Below are positions 7,983 through 17,129 of a stretch of 64,000 nucleotides of DNA, piece by piece. Both the position numbers and the translations under genes were made by a program. The stretch lies in NCBI RefSeq assembly GCF_016508585.1, contig NZ_JADVOP010000014.1, forward strand, positions 1 through 64,000, read 5' to 3'. Positions within the stretch are counted from its first letter, which is position 1. Each line of letters starts with the position of its first letter. Origin of the DNA: Acinetobacter baumannii. GTDB taxonomy: Bacteria > Pseudomonadota > Gammaproteobacteria > Pseudomonadales > Moraxellaceae. Under the pieces are notes generated by a model. That model was not told the origin of the DNA. It searched no databases and was given only the letters and a program-made list of their open reading frames with translations.

Positions 7983-8831
7983 ATGATTATGAGTGAAAGA
8001 GTATTTAACCCCCGCAAGCGAGCTTTGCTATTTGAGCAATTGGCTGTACCACAGGCGACTGGTACAGTTGACCCTTTTCAGCAGAGTCCGTCAGCAGATT
8101 ATATCCAGCCACCTTCACCGAAGTTAAATAAGTTAGCCACTGCTTTAATTACTGTTGCGGTAGCACACTTCGGAATTTGGTTTTTAGCAAAACAACTACC
8201 TACATCTGCTTTGGATATTAAAAAGCCAACCCCTGTTGTGATTGAAATAGTCAAACCTATCGAACCACCCAAGATTATTGAGCCCAAAATTCCACCTGTA
8301 ACACAGAAACCCAAGATCCCACCCGTTACGGAAAAACCTAAACCCGTTGAGCAACCTAAAGCTGTAGCAAACAAACAAGCGCAACCCAAACCAGTCCAAA
8401 AAGCAGTCGAGCAATCTAAACCAACTGAAAAACCTATAGAAAAAACCTCAACACAGCCAGCCGCAGAACCAACAGAAACGAAAAATACCACAGCCGAGCC
8501 TAAAGCTGCCGAGGCGGTCAATAAGCCATCTGATGAGAATTTACCTGTTACAGATGCAAAAGGCTATGCCGGATATTTGAGTAATCCAGCACCTACATAT
8601 CCTGAACAGGCTTTAGAACGGGGGTGGGAAGGTTCTGTATTGCTTCGAGTTAAAGTTTCAGCAAATGGCAGTCCAGAAACCGTCACTGTAAAGCAGAGTA
8701 GCGGAAGAAATGTTTTAGACAATGCGGCTTTAAAAACCGTAAAGGGTTGGAAATTCTCCCCAGCATTAAAAGGCAAAACACCTGTCGAAGGATGGGTAGA
8801 TGTACCACTACATTTTAAATTACCGAAATAG
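7983..8831 (+). CDS. tonB: TonB energy-transducing protein
   Basis: TonB links the proton-driven ExbB-ExbD motor to outer-membrane receptors. It has a cytoplasmic N-terminus of about 50 residues, one membrane helix near 53-72, a Pro/Lys/Glu-rich periplasm-spanning region of about 100 residues (repeated KP, EP and PP motifs), and a C-terminal TonB domain: GYLSNPAPTYPEQALERGWEG, LLRVKVSANG, and VKGWKFSPALK. At 282 residues it is in the normal range. The frame opens with ATG ATT ATG, so the start could also be 7989; neither has a strong ribosome site. With exbB and exbD it forms an operon under a sigma-54 promoter, so this TonB probably energises the two receptors of this block. Confidence 0.93.
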   Translation: MIMSERVFNPRKRALLFEQLAVPQATGTVDPFQQSPSADYIQPPSPKLNKLATALITVAVAHFGIWFLAKQLPTSALDIKKPTPVVIEIVKPIEPPKIIEPKIPPVTQKPKIPPVTEKPKPVEQPKAVANKQAQPKPVQKAVEQSKPTEKPIEKTSTQPAAEPTETKNTTAEPKAAEAVNKPSDENLPVTDAKGYAGYLSNPAPTYPEQALERGWEGSVLLRVKVSANGSPETVTVKQSSGRNVLDNAALKTVKGWKFSPALKGKTPVEGWVDVPLHFKLPK

Positions 8832-8855
8832 ATTTTATATTAAACAGGAACGATC

Positions 8856-9590
8856 ATGACAGATATTAATTCTCTAATTCACGATGCAACAATATGGTTA
8901 CTGGTGGCATTTTCAATTGTCACTTGGGTACTTATCGTGGTGAAAGCCTTTCAAGCCCATAAAGCCAATAAACAAAGCAAAGCCTTTGTAGAAGAATTTT
9001 GGACAGCAAAAAGTTTGACTGATGCACTTTCAAAGTCCGAAACGGGAGAAGGTCCAACAGCACGGATCGCCAATGTCGGCTTTAAAACGCTGATCGAAGC
9101 AGATGATAGAACCCATCAAGATTTACAGCAAACATGGAGTCGTCAGGATTTATTAGAACGCCACTTACGTAAACAGATCCTCAGTGAACGACGTCAACTT
9201 GAAAAAGGCTCAGCGGTGTTGGCTTCAATTGGGAACAATGCACCATTTATTGGTTTATTCGGTACGGTATTTGGGATCATTCATGCTTTGCAAGCGATTG
9301 CTAAATCTGGCAATGCCAGTATGGACATCGTTGCAGGACCGATTGGAGAGGCACTCGTAGCAACGGGGATCGGTATTGCTGTTGCCGTGCCTGCTGTGCT
9401 TGCATACAACTTCTTTGTACGTAAAGTAAAATCAATTGGTGCTGATCTAGATGATTTTGCTACGGATTTTGTAAGTTTAAATCAAAAAGCCGGATTTCAG
9501 TTAACTCCAACTAAGGTAAAAGCAGCAACAACGGCGATAAGTAAAGACACTCAATCAAACGAAGTGAATGAGAAAGGAGCGTATGCATAA
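8856..9590 (+). CDS. exbB: Biopolymer transport protein ExbB (MotA/TolQ/ExbB family)
   Basis: The proton-channel subunit of the TonB motor, 244 residues. There are three membrane segments: near residues 10-30, and two in the C-terminal half around ASIGNNAPFIGLFGTVFGII and GEALVATGIGIAVAVPAVLAYNFF, the conserved core of the family. The gene overlaps exbD by one base (TAATG), typical of coupled exbB-exbD pairs. TolQ is the alternative in this family, but tonB just upstream settles it. Confidence 0.93.
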   Translation: MTDINSLIHDATIWLLVAFSIVTWVLIVVKAFQAHKANKQSKAFVEEFWTAKSLTDALSKSETGEGPTARIANVGFKTLIEADDRTHQDLQQTWSRQDLLERHLRKQILSERRQLEKGSAVLASIGNNAPFIGLFGTVFGIIHALQAIAKSGNASMDIVAGPIGEALVATGIGIAVAVPAVLAYNFFVRKVKSIGADLDDFATDFVSLNQKAGFQLTPTKVKAATTAISKDTQSNEVNEKGAYA

Positions 9591-9997
9591 TGGCGATTTC
9601 AACTTCTCAAGAGGATGATGTAGTCAGTGAGATCAATATCACACCCTTAGTTGATGTTATGTTGGTTTTATTGATTGTCTTCATTGTTACAGCACCGTTG
9701 TTGACCAATTCGGTAAAAGTGAACCTACCCAAAGCGGCGCCGACGCAAGCGACAGATCAAAATAAAGCGGTCGTGATTAGTATTAATCCAGCAGGAGAAA
9801 TCTTCTTGGATAAAGACAGGGTATCGCTGACAAATTTTGAAAAAGAAATTCAAAACCGCAAGCATGCCAATAGCCAACTTGCATTGAATTTGAATGCTGA
9901 TGAGGCTGTGCCTTATGGCACTGTGGCTAAATTATTGGCAAGTATTGAGCGGGTCGGTGTAGATAAACTTTCTGTGGTTACTGTTCCTGGTCATTGA
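9590..9997 (+). CDS. exbD: Biopolymer transport protein ExbD
   Basis: ExbD has 135 residues with a short cytoplasmic N-terminus and a single membrane helix. The helix carries the essential aspartate in INITPLVDVMLVLLIVFIVTAP. The periplasmic domain is the compact ExbD/TolR fold, with KVNLPKA and VVISINPAGEIFLD. It ends the operon and is followed at once by a strong terminator. Confidence 0.94.
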   Translation: MAISTSQEDDVVSEINITPLVDVMLVLLIVFIVTAPLLTNSVKVNLPKAAPTQATDQNKAVVISINPAGEIFLDKDRVSLTNFEKEIQNRKHANSQLALNLNADEAVPYGTVAKLLASIERVGVDKLSVVTVPGH

Positions 9998-10017
9998 TTC
10001 CTGTTGATTTAAAAGTG

Positions 10018-10050
10018 AAAGCTACGAATATCATTGTTCGTAGCTTTTTT
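10018..10050 (+). terminator. Terminator after exbD
   Basis: A perfect 11-bp stem AAAGCTACGAA / TTCGTAGCTTT with an 8-base loop runs into a T tract. Only about 20 bp separate it from the exbD stop. Confidence 0.92.
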
Positions 10051-10207
10051 GCGTGATCTATGTTGATCATACCTGGTTTTTTACAACACTTTTTCCCATG
10101 CATGGCGCCTGGAAAGCTGTACTCTAAGTCCTGATTGAAATTAAAGGGTTGTACATTCAAGAAACATCAAATTATATGATGGCATTTTGTTGAAACCCAT
10201 AAACAAA

Positions 10208-10245
10208 CCTCGCTTGTATTGAGCGAATGATCAAGATAAGCGAGG
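10208..10245 (-). terminator. Probable terminator after the orphan binding protein
   Basis: The inverted repeat CCTCGCTT / AAGCGAGG has a 22-base loop. On the minus strand it is followed by a T/G-rich stretch. The long loop makes this a weaker call. The rest of 9998-10277 shows no gene. Confidence 0.5.
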
Positions 10246-10277
10246 ATATTTTCAAGCATTGAATAATTCTAGGTCGC

Positions 10278-11870
10278 TTAAGCTTTCCATAACTTTTCAA
10301 AGCGCCAAGTTGAAAATTGAGTGTGTTCGGGTTGAAGTCCACCCATCTGTTTTGAGGCTGCATCAATCACAGTGCTAAATCCCCAAATCAGCATACCGCC
10401 ACGTTGATATTGAATTTGCTGGGCTTGTTGCAGATATCGCTTACGTTTTTGCAAATCGGGTTCAGCCAAACCCTTAAAAAATAACTGACTATATTCAGCA
10501 TCATTAAAATTAACTTTGCCCGTAGTTGAAATCGGACCGTCATTGACGACAGCTGTCGATAAATAGGGTGTACCTACATTGGTCGTATTGGTCGAAATTT
10601 GCCATGTCGAGCGTTGTGGTCCATTAAATGTGGCGAGATCGACCTGTTTAACGATAATTTTAACATTTGCAGCTTTTGCTTGTTCAGCAAAAATCAAGGC
10701 TGATTGGCTGGCTGCTCCTGCTGTGGTCACCAGTTCGATTTGTAAACCATCGGCATAACCCGCTTCTGCAAGCAGTTTCTTTGCTTCAGAGATGTTTTGT
10801 TGGCGTTGCGGCACAGCTGATAAAAATGTTGGATCTTGTGGTGCGTATAAATCATTGGCTATGCGTCCCTCACCATTCAAAGCACGTTTGACTAACTCTT
10901 CTCGATTTGCAATTAAACGAAAAGCCTGTCTGACTTTAACTTGATTAAACGGCGCAACTTGAGTATTAAAGTCAAAACCATTATTGATATAGCTTTGTGA
11001 GCGGATGGTTTGAATATGTTTTGCACTTTCTAAAATTTTAACATATTCGGGAGAAATTGAATTTGCATAATCAATCTGTCCAGCCAACAATGCATTCAAA
11101 CGAGAAATTTGATCCTTGAAATCAATGATTTCTAAGTGATCTGCGTAAGGCTCATTGGCTTTGAAGTAGTTTTCAAAACGCGTAAATACTGAACGTTGAC
11201 CTGGAATAAATTCCTTGACTTTGAATGGTCCTGCACCGATAGGATTTGTGACAGGATCAAAGTCAGTAGGCACAATACCGCCAAAATTAACCCATGTTTC
11301 AGGTAAAGCAACAAAGCCGGGAATGTTTGAGTTAAATCTAATCCGAACCGTATAGTCATCCAACTTTTTAACTTCGCTTCGGTCAATCCATTGTACCAAC
11401 GAGCGGAAAGGGGATGCGAGTTTAGGATCACTTAAACGCAAGATTGAGAAAATAACATCTTCACTGCGTATACTTTTACCGTGATGAAACTCCAACCCTT
11501 TTTTTAAACGAATTGTCCATTCACTGGCATTGGCATTCGGCTCTGCAAACTCAGCCAATGCCAAACGCGGGAGCATATTTTCATCCCACTCCCATAATTT
11601 ACTATATACGGCAAAGCCACGGATAATACTACTTCCAACTGGTGAAAGATGAGGATCGAGGTTGCCTGACTGTTGCCCACCAATAACGCCCATGCGAATC
11701 GTTCCACCATGTTGGGGTTTGGATAGGGTGTTTTGTCCGTCAGACCGATGCTGCTCGGAACTTTTACTCTCACAGCCTGCAAATTGGCTGAATAAGCTTA
11801 CACTTCCCAGACCTGCGAGGCTGTTGATCAAAAACTTTCTTCTAGATATTAATCCTTGTTGATTCGACAT
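10278..11870 (-). CDS. Tat-exported lipoprotein, family 5 ABC substrate-binding protein
   Basis: A large (530-residue) extracellular solute-binding protein of the peptide/nickel/opine class. It begins MSNQQGLISRRKFLINSLAG, a twin-arginine signal (SRRKFL), followed by SLFSQFAGC, a lipobox. The mature part has family landmarks: EFAEPNANASEWTIRLKKGLEFHHGKSIRSEDVIFS near the front and FNQVKVRQAFRLIANREELVKRALNG in the middle. I use the ATG at 11,870 (preceded by AGAGTGAAG) rather than a TTG six codons earlier. No cognate permease or ATPase genes are next to it, so it is an orphan. Its sigma-54 promoter puts it in the sulfur regulon; the nearby tatABC could export it. Ligand unknown. Confidence 0.88.
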   Translation of the reverse strand: MSNQQGLISRRKFLINSLAGLGSVSLFSQFAGCESKSSEQHRSDGQNTLSKPQHGGTIRMGVIGGQQSGNLDPHLSPVGSSIIRGFAVYSKLWEWDENMLPRLALAEFAEPNANASEWTIRLKKGLEFHHGKSIRSEDVIFSILRLSDPKLASPFRSLVQWIDRSEVKKLDDYTVRIRFNSNIPGFVALPETWVNFGGIVPTDFDPVTNPIGAGPFKVKEFIPGQRSVFTRFENYFKANEPYADHLEIIDFKDQISRLNALLAGQIDYANSISPEYVKILESAKHIQTIRSQSYINNGFDFNTQVAPFNQVKVRQAFRLIANREELVKRALNGEGRIANDLYAPQDPTFLSAVPQRQQNISEAKKLLAEAGYADGLQIELVTTAGAASQSALIFAEQAKAANVKIIVKQVDLATFNGPQRSTWQISTNTTNVGTPYLSTAVVNDGPISTTGKVNFNDAEYSQLFFKGLAEPDLQKRKRYLQQAQQIQYQRGGMLIWGFSTVIDAASKQMGGLQPEHTQFSTWRFEKLWKA

Positions 11871-11904
11871 TGCTTCACTCTTTTGCAATTATTTGAATAG
11901 AGGT

Positions 11905-11920
11905 AGCACAACTGATGCCA
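11905..11920 (-). promoter_or_regulatory. Sigma-54 promoter of the orphan binding protein
   Basis: On the minus strand the sequence reads TGGCATCAGTTGTGCT, GG-N10-GC. The start would be near 11,894, about 24 bases before the ATG at 11,870. Confidence 0.82.
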
Positions 11921-11982
11921 AGTCTGTTTTTAACTTTTTTCTTTGGAATTTATGAACTTAAAATTTTATTTGAAAATCGGCT

Positions 11983-11998
11983 TGTTTTATTTTCAACA
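11983..11998. promoter_or_regulatory. Putative sigma-54 activator site (UAS)
   Basis: TGTTT-TATTTT-CAACA lies between the two outward-facing sigma-54 promoters. It is 72 bp from the GG of the minus promoter and 116 bp from the GG of the plus promoter. A degenerate second copy (TGTCT-N6-CAAAT) lies at 12,003-12,018, about 20 bp on. Confidence 0.5.
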
Positions 11999-12104
11999 CA
12001 ATTGTCTGAAAAGCAAATCGAAGGATAACCCATATATTTTTATCTATTAAGGAAAAATATTTTAAATCATGTAATTAGATGTTGCTTTTGTCGAAATAGA
12101 AGAT

Positions 12105-12120
12105 TGGCATATGCTTTGCC
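12105..12120 (+). promoter_or_regulatory. Sigma-54 promoter of the interrupted TonB-dependent receptor
   Basis: TGGCATATGCTTTGCC has GG at 12,106-12,107 and GC at 12,118-12,119, spacing 10. The expected start is near 12,131, 24 bases before the receptor ATG. The promoter now drives only a truncated peptide and perhaps read-in to the mobile element. Confidence 0.8.
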
Positions 12121-12154
12121 TAATCTACCTCATATCAAATGAATAGAGTAGATT

Positions 12155-12385
12155 ATGAGACATCACTTTAAATTGAACCCACTGGTAGTTGCATTGGGGA
12201 TATTGGGGACACTCACCGCACCGGCTTATGCACATGATGTTGAGCAAAACCCGAATTCAAACCCAGACTCAAATCACGATCAGATTCAAGAACAAACGGA
12301 TCAAAATGCAGATGTGATTCGGCTTGGAGATATTGTTGTAAGTGCAGAGAATAAGAAAAAAAGGCTATTTGCATTATATGGTTGA
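12155..12385 (+). pseudogene. TonB-dependent receptor, N-terminal fragment (interrupted)
   Basis: The first 69 codons of an outer-membrane TonB-dependent receptor are intact. They give a signal peptide (MRHHFKLNPLVVALGILGTL, then TAPAYA), an Asn/Asp/Gln-rich mature start, and a TonB box in IRLGDIVVSAENKKK. At 12,363 the reading frame enters the inverted repeat of an ISL3-type element and stops at 12,385. The rest of the gene resumes at 21,429. Deleting 12,363-21,428 joins the halves in frame to 883 codons, so the insertion is the only visible lesion. The fragment alone cannot form a receptor. Confidence 0.92.
12355..12362. repeat. Target-site duplication, left copy
   Basis: The 8-bp gaaaaaaa immediately left of the terminal inverted repeat is identical to the 8 bp at 21,421-21,428. 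Eight-bp direct repeats are characteristic of ISL3-family insertion. Confidence 0.92.
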
Positions 12386-12387
12386 AA
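12363..12387 (+). repeat. Left terminal inverted repeat of the element
   Basis: It begins GGCTATTTGCATTATATGG and continues with TTGAAA. It pairs with 21,396-21,420. The transposase stop codon lies inside or directly next to it. Confidence 0.9.
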
Positions 12388-13723
12388 TTAGTTCTTCATC
12401 CAAATCTTCATCACCGCCATACAATTCAACCAAGGTTGGAATATAAGCGCCATATTCCAACTTAGTTTTCTCTTGCTTGGTTGGAAATGCAGTTAAACCC
12501 TCATAACCTTCGGTTGATTTTAATGAAGATGATGGAGTCTTTAAAGTTGTAATAGATCGAGCCACTTTGTTATATAACATTTTTGCTCGAAGCACCTCAA
12601 AGGTATATCCTCGTCCCATTCGATTTGCGACCCTTGTAATACCATTATGCCCCTCAGTATAAGCATTGGTAATTCTTATTGGCGCATCCCAATAGGTGAA
12701 TATATCCTCAAAGTTATTATTCACAGTTTTAGCAACGTCACGGAAAGACTTTAAATATTTGGGAATACTGCTTTCCCATTCATGAAACCTTTGTATGGCA
12801 TCGTCTTTGGTTGTTGCTTCATAAATATTATAAAACTGCTCTTTGAGGTCATAAGCTTCCTTAAATTCAGGATGCCATTTTTCTAAATTTCCTAAAATTC
12901 TTTGTTGATCTTCGGTCAATGAATTTGGCCGTCTAAGCAGTATCCACCGTAAATGTTTTTTCATATTCAGTCGGGCATCACGGTCTAAACTACTTTGTAA
13001 AGCTTTACGTTCAGTGTCTAAAGCTTCACTTGCCATTCTCACTACATGAAACTTATCAATAACCAACTTGGCATTTGGTAGGTGCAGACGAAATGACTTT
13101 TTGAAGGGTCGCCACATATCACTACAAATCCATTCTACTTTTTCTGCATCAGGCAGTTTGGCGAAGTATGGTATCAATGTATCTTGAGTTCTTTCAGGCA
13201 ACATATCATATAAGCTGTTCATAGCAAGGTTGGTGATGACACAGCGATATGTTCCCATCAATTTAAGTTCATCAATACCCATAATCGTTGGAGTTTCAAA
13301 CTTAATATCTCGTTCTAATTCCTCCACGAAATCGAGCGTAATGTTTTTAATGGTGTTCACGACTACACCCGTATCTTCGGCAAGCTGTGTAAAAGTTCGA
13401 TCTAAGCAACGCTTGCGTACTTGCTGAATCAGCCGATGGGTCGCTCTGCGTTTTTCATCTAAGAAGCTGAGTTGAGGGGTTATCATGCTTTTGCATTCAG
13501 AACAGCGATAGCGTGTTCGTATCACCTCAATTTTTACTGGTTGCATCTGCAAGGGGGTATCAGCAAAATGATTGATACGCTGACCGTGCTTATATAAGCG
13601 TCCACCGCATTCAGGGCATGTTTGCAAATGCTCACCGCTTGGCTGTACGGTAATCATAATACAGCCATCTTCATTACGGTAATCTATCGGCTGTACACCT
13701 TCCAGTTGCAGAATATCAATCAT
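12374..13723 (-). CDS. ISL3-family transposase
   Basis: A DDE-type transposase of 449 residues. It has an N-terminal zinc-ribbon pair (CPECGGRLYKHG near residue 36 and RCSECKSM near 75), a helix-turn-helix region (FTQLAEDTGVVVNTIKN), and the DDE catalytic domain with Asp in IMGIDELKL, Asp in WICSDMWRPF and Glu in NAYTEGHNG. All three catalytic residues are present, so it looks functional. It starts 12 bp after the hsdR stop. Its only visible ribosome site (GGAG, 7 bases before the ATG) lies in that gap, and no promoter fits there. It is therefore almost certainly expressed from the hsdM-hsdS-hsdR message. Its C-terminus reaches into the left inverted repeat. Confidence 0.93.
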   Translation of the reverse strand: MIDILQLEGVQPIDYRNEDGCIMITVQPSGEHLQTCPECGGRLYKHGQRINHFADTPLQMQPVKIEVIRTRYRCSECKSMITPQLSFLDEKRRATHRLIQQVRKRCLDRTFTQLAEDTGVVVNTIKNITLDFVEELERDIKFETPTIMGIDELKLMGTYRCVITNLAMNSLYDMLPERTQDTLIPYFAKLPDAEKVEWICSDMWRPFKKSFRLHLPNAKLVIDKFHVVRMASEALDTERKALQSSLDRDARLNMKKHLRWILLRRPNSLTEDQQRILGNLEKWHPEFKEAYDLKEQFYNIYEATTKDDAIQRFHEWESSIPKYLKSFRDVAKTVNNNFEDIFTYWDAPIRITNAYTEGHNGITRVANRMGRGYTFEVLRAKMLYNKVARSITTLKTPSSSLKSTEGYEGLTAFPTKQEKTKLEYGAYIPTLVELYGGDEDLDEELISTI

Positions 13724-13735
13724 TCCAATACTCCG

Positions 13736-16700
13736 TTATGTTAGACGATGCACATCAATGGTTTCACCATCTTTAAGCAATTTATACAGCACCTTGATCA
13801 CATTCTGCATCGCTTGTGCATCGGTCTTGAGCAACAATGCTGATAAGTCTTGATGTGAGGTCAGTGCTTGAATAATTGCGCCTTTCGTTGCCGATGGCAA
13901 ATTACCTTGCAAGGCTGTGGATTCAGGATTATTTTCAATCTGAGCCATAACTACATCGTTATTTCGTAGAATGGTTACTAAATGATTGATGTACACCACC
14001 TGTTCTTCACGGGTAGAAATATCCCCAAAGGTCTGTGCAATCAGCTCGATCACTTCTTTGAGATAAGTCATTTTGTTTGGCTGTAAGTCACCGTTCGCTG
14101 TGCCTTGGATGGGGGCTAATGGTTGAGGTTCATCCGCTTCGGGATGATCGGTATCATCGGTTTTAAGTTTCTTTTTAAAGATGCCAAAGCCAGTCAGTAC
14201 CAAGCCTGAAATATCAATTTCTTTAGCAGACATACCATTTAATCGTTTGGATAAGAGCTTGGTAAATGCCGAGAAGTTTTCAAGTTCAGGATCGCCAAAG
14301 TCAATAAGCTGTGCCACATAGGAATAAATACGGCTAAACTTATCCAAATTGCCCTTAAAGCGCATCAAGGTTTGTAATTCTACGTCTAACTGCTTGCGCT
14401 CAAATTCCGCTTTTTCTGCGCCTTCATCATTGCCGTCTGCTTTGGCTTGATCAAATGCGGTTTCCTGTAGCTCAATCGCCTGTTTGAGCATTTTCAGTTT
14501 TTGGTTAAACAGGCGGGCGACACGATCGGTTGCTTTAAACAGGTCGGGATGTGTGGTTTCTTTGAAATCATGATTACTAATATCGCGGATAGTTTTAAAA
14601 CGAGCTGCTTTAAACTCCTCCAAATCATCTTCGGTAATCAGATCAAGTTCTTCAATATTGTCTTTGATGGTATAAACCACATTCGGGTCTTGTACATCCA
14701 CCATTGTTGCCCCGTTATCGTACTTTTTGAAGCACTTTAAAATCCATTCAGGGTCATTTACAAAGTCAATTACAAAGGTTTGATCTTTGCCAGTGGTGGT
14801 ACGATTTAAGCGTGACAAGGTTTGTACCACTTCAACCTCATTGGCAATGACTTTATCAAGATACATGGCGCAGAGTTTGGGTTGGTCAAAACCTGTTTGG
14901 AATTTATTCGCCACTACCATTAAACGATATTCAGGGCGGTCAAATGCGATGCGTAAATCAGAATTAGGTGCATCGGCATTCATATTGGCTTCGGTAAATT
15001 CAGCATCTTCACCAACTTGAAATAGCGCCCCGTTTTCGGTATCACCATCTGCTTCATGGCTAATCTGTTTGCCCGTGAGCTTACCCGAAAATGCCACCAA
15101 GACACGGTAGGCACTGTATTCAGGGTTATCTTCAATATATTTTTCCAAGGCAATTTTATAACGTGCTGCCGCAGGGCGTGAACTGGTCACGATCATGGCT
15201 TTGGCTTGACCATTAAGCAAATTGGCAACATTGTGGTGAAAGTGTTGAATAATAAACTGCACCTTTTGCGTGACATTGGTCGCGTGTAAAGCCATCCAAC
15301 GGGCTAAGGCTTTCTTGGCTGCTTTAGAATTGACCCGTTTATCATCGTCAACAGCTTCACCGCCGAGTTTAAAAGCTGTTTTATAAGGCACGTAGCCTCG
15401 CAGTACATCTAAAATAAAGCCTTCTTCAATGGCTTGACGTTGCGGATATAGATGGAAGGATTCAGGCAAGTTATCATCACTGGCAGGCTCACCATTTTTA
15501 GTGCGCCCAAACAGCATTTTAGTCGAGTGTTTTGGAGTTGCAGTAAAGGCAAAGTGACTGATGTTTTTGGACTGTACACGCGCTTTTTGAATCTGCTCAA
15601 GCAGTTCCTCAACAGTCAGGTTAGCCATTGCTTCACCCGACTGCAATGCCAATGTCGCTTGCAGTTTAGATGCTGTTGAGCCTGTTTGCGAGGTATGTGC
15701 TTCATCAATCACAATACCGTAGTTACGGTCGCTTAAACTGGTATTGGTCAGAATCGCTTCCATCACATGCGGGAAAGTCTGAATGGTCACAATAATGATC
15801 TGTTTATTGGACAACAGTGCATCTTCAAGCTGTTTGCTTTTCGATTTGCCTGCATGTTCTTTGTCATCACGGTTAATTGCAGCAATTAAGCCTTTCTGAT
15901 GATCTAATTGTTGAATCGCTTCCTGTAACTGGTCATCCAGTACCGTTCTGTCTGTCACCACAATGACGGAGTTATAAAACGGTGTACCGTCATTGTGACG
16001 CAAACGCACCAGTGAATGACACACCCAAGAGATTGTCGATGTTTTGCCTGAGCCTGCACTGTGTTCACACAGATAATTCAGTCCTACGCCTTTTTCTTGC
16101 ACATCGGCAATGATTTTATTCACCGCATCAAACTGATGATAACGCGGGAAGATCAAGCGTTCCTGTACCGTCCAATTACCATATAGATCGACTTTGTTTT
16201 TCTTTTCTACATAGACAAAATTATGGAAAATTTTCAGCCAATTATCACGTTGGCAGACATAATCCCAAAAATACGCCACTGGATAATCCTCACCTTTGGC
16301 TGCATCCGCAGGGGGATTGCCTGCATGTCCCTGATTACCTTTGTTAAACGGCAAGAAATAGGTGCTTTCACCATCTAAAGCGGTGGTCATGGCAATTTCA
16401 GATTCAGACAAGGCAAAATGCACAATTGCACCACGCTTGGGTGTCAGCAATGGCTCTTTACGTCTTGTTTTAGGGTCTATCGGCTTACGGTCATTTTTAT
16501 ACTGCTCAATGGCATCTTCTAAAGACTGGTTAAACTCAGTCTTAATTTCCACCGTTGCCATTGGCAAGCCATTAATAAAGAACACAAGGTCCAAAATCCC
16601 TGCATCTTTGGATGGATGATATTTGAGTTGTGGGACAACACGTAGAATATTGGCGTTATAGCGGTCAATGACGGCTTGATTGCGTCCATCTTCGGGTGCG

Positions 16701-17020
16701 CTTTCACTGAGGTCGATTGTGCCTGCGCCCGCCATGCTAAAGCCATTACGAAAGATATGGATTGTGCCTTTCTTATTCAGTTCATCATCCAAGCGGTCGA
16801 TGATGCGTTTTTCGGTATTACTACCATTTAGTGCTTGCAGTTTTTCCCACTTTTCAGGCTGTGTCACTTGAATCCATGTGATTAAATCTTCGGGATAGAG
16901 TGCATATTCGGTATGATAATTTTTACTTTGCCCAACCACCCAACCTTGCGCTTGCAGTTTTTGCACAATATAGGCTTCTAAGTGGCTTTCGTAATGGGCT
17001 TTGTCTGCCAAAATATTCAT
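13736..17020 (-). CDS. hsdR: Type I restriction enzyme R subunit (endonuclease/translocase)
   Basis: The DNA-translocating and cleaving subunit of a type I restriction complex, 1,094 residues. The N-terminal nuclease domain has Asp in AGILDLVFFINGLP and the E-x-K in MATVEIKTEF. The superfamily 2 helicase core follows: Walker A CEHSAGSGKTSTISW, DEAH in GIVIDEAHTSQTG, motif III FTATPKHSTK, and motif VI region VVQTLSRLNRTTTG. A helical C-terminal region contacts the methyltransferase. All motifs are intact. It is preceded by GGGGAATCGC before the ATG. The 109 bp between hsdS and hsdR contain no convincing gene. Confidence 0.95.
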   Translation of the reverse strand: MNILADKAHYESHLEAYIVQKLQAQGWVVGQSKNYHTEYALYPEDLITWIQVTQPEKWEKLQALNGSNTEKRIIDRLDDELNKKGTIHIFRNGFSMAGAGTIDLSESAPEDGRNQAVIDRYNANILRVVPQLKYHPSKDAGILDLVFFINGLPMATVEIKTEFNQSLEDAIEQYKNDRKPIDPKTRRKEPLLTPKRGAIVHFALSESEIAMTTALDGESTYFLPFNKGNQGHAGNPPADAAKGEDYPVAYFWDYVCQRDNWLKIFHNFVYVEKKNKVDLYGNWTVQERLIFPRYHQFDAVNKIIADVQEKGVGLNYLCEHSAGSGKTSTISWVCHSLVRLRHNDGTPFYNSVIVVTDRTVLDDQLQEAIQQLDHQKGLIAAINRDDKEHAGKSKSKQLEDALLSNKQIIIVTIQTFPHVMEAILTNTSLSDRNYGIVIDEAHTSQTGSTASKLQATLALQSGEAMANLTVEELLEQIQKARVQSKNISHFAFTATPKHSTKMLFGRTKNGEPASDDNLPESFHLYPQRQAIEEGFILDVLRGYVPYKTAFKLGGEAVDDDKRVNSKAAKKALARWMALHATNVTQKVQFIIQHFHHNVANLLNGQAKAMIVTSSRPAAARYKIALEKYIEDNPEYSAYRVLVAFSGKLTGKQISHEADGDTENGALFQVGEDAEFTEANMNADAPNSDLRIAFDRPEYRLMVVANKFQTGFDQPKLCAMYLDKVIANEVEVVQTLSRLNRTTTGKDQTFVIDFVNDPEWILKCFKKYDNGATMVDVQDPNVVYTIKDNIEELDLITEDDLEEFKAARFKTIRDISNHDFKETTHPDLFKATDRVARLFNQKLKMLKQAIELQETAFDQAKADGNDEGAEKAEFERKQLDVELQTLMRFKGNLDKFSRIYSYVAQLIDFGDPELENFSAFTKLLSKRLNGMSAKEIDISGLVLTGFGIFKKKLKTDDTDHPEADEPQPLAPIQGTANGDLQPNKMTYLKEVIELIAQTFGDISTREEQVVYINHLVTILRNNDVVMAQIENNPESTALQGNLPSATKGAIIQALTSHQDLSALLLKTDAQAMQNVIKVLYKLLKDGETIDVHRLT

Positions 17021-17129
17021 GCGATTCCCCTAATTTTTAATTCTGTTGTAATGCGTGTTGCCAAAACGGGGCTTGATGCCATAACTCAGGCATTCCCATA
17101 TTGGCTTTAGATAGTGTTTGCTAAAAAAT

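Noticed and set aside
8099..8521. A long open frame antisense to tonB
   Set aside because: It mirrors the Pro/Lys-rich repeat region of tonB, whose codon bias leaves the opposite strand free of stops. Its product is low in complexity.
12363..13735. A simple ISL3 insertion (transposase only) next to an older restriction locus
   Set aside because: No second inverted repeat or target duplication lies between the transposase and hsdR. The matching right end and duplication are at 21,396-21,428, beyond the restriction genes.
17037..17099. A 20-codon frame (minus strand) between hsdS and hsdR starting MGMPELWHQ
   Set aside because: No ribosome site, too short to judge, and no family resemblance. 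It may be chance or a remnant.
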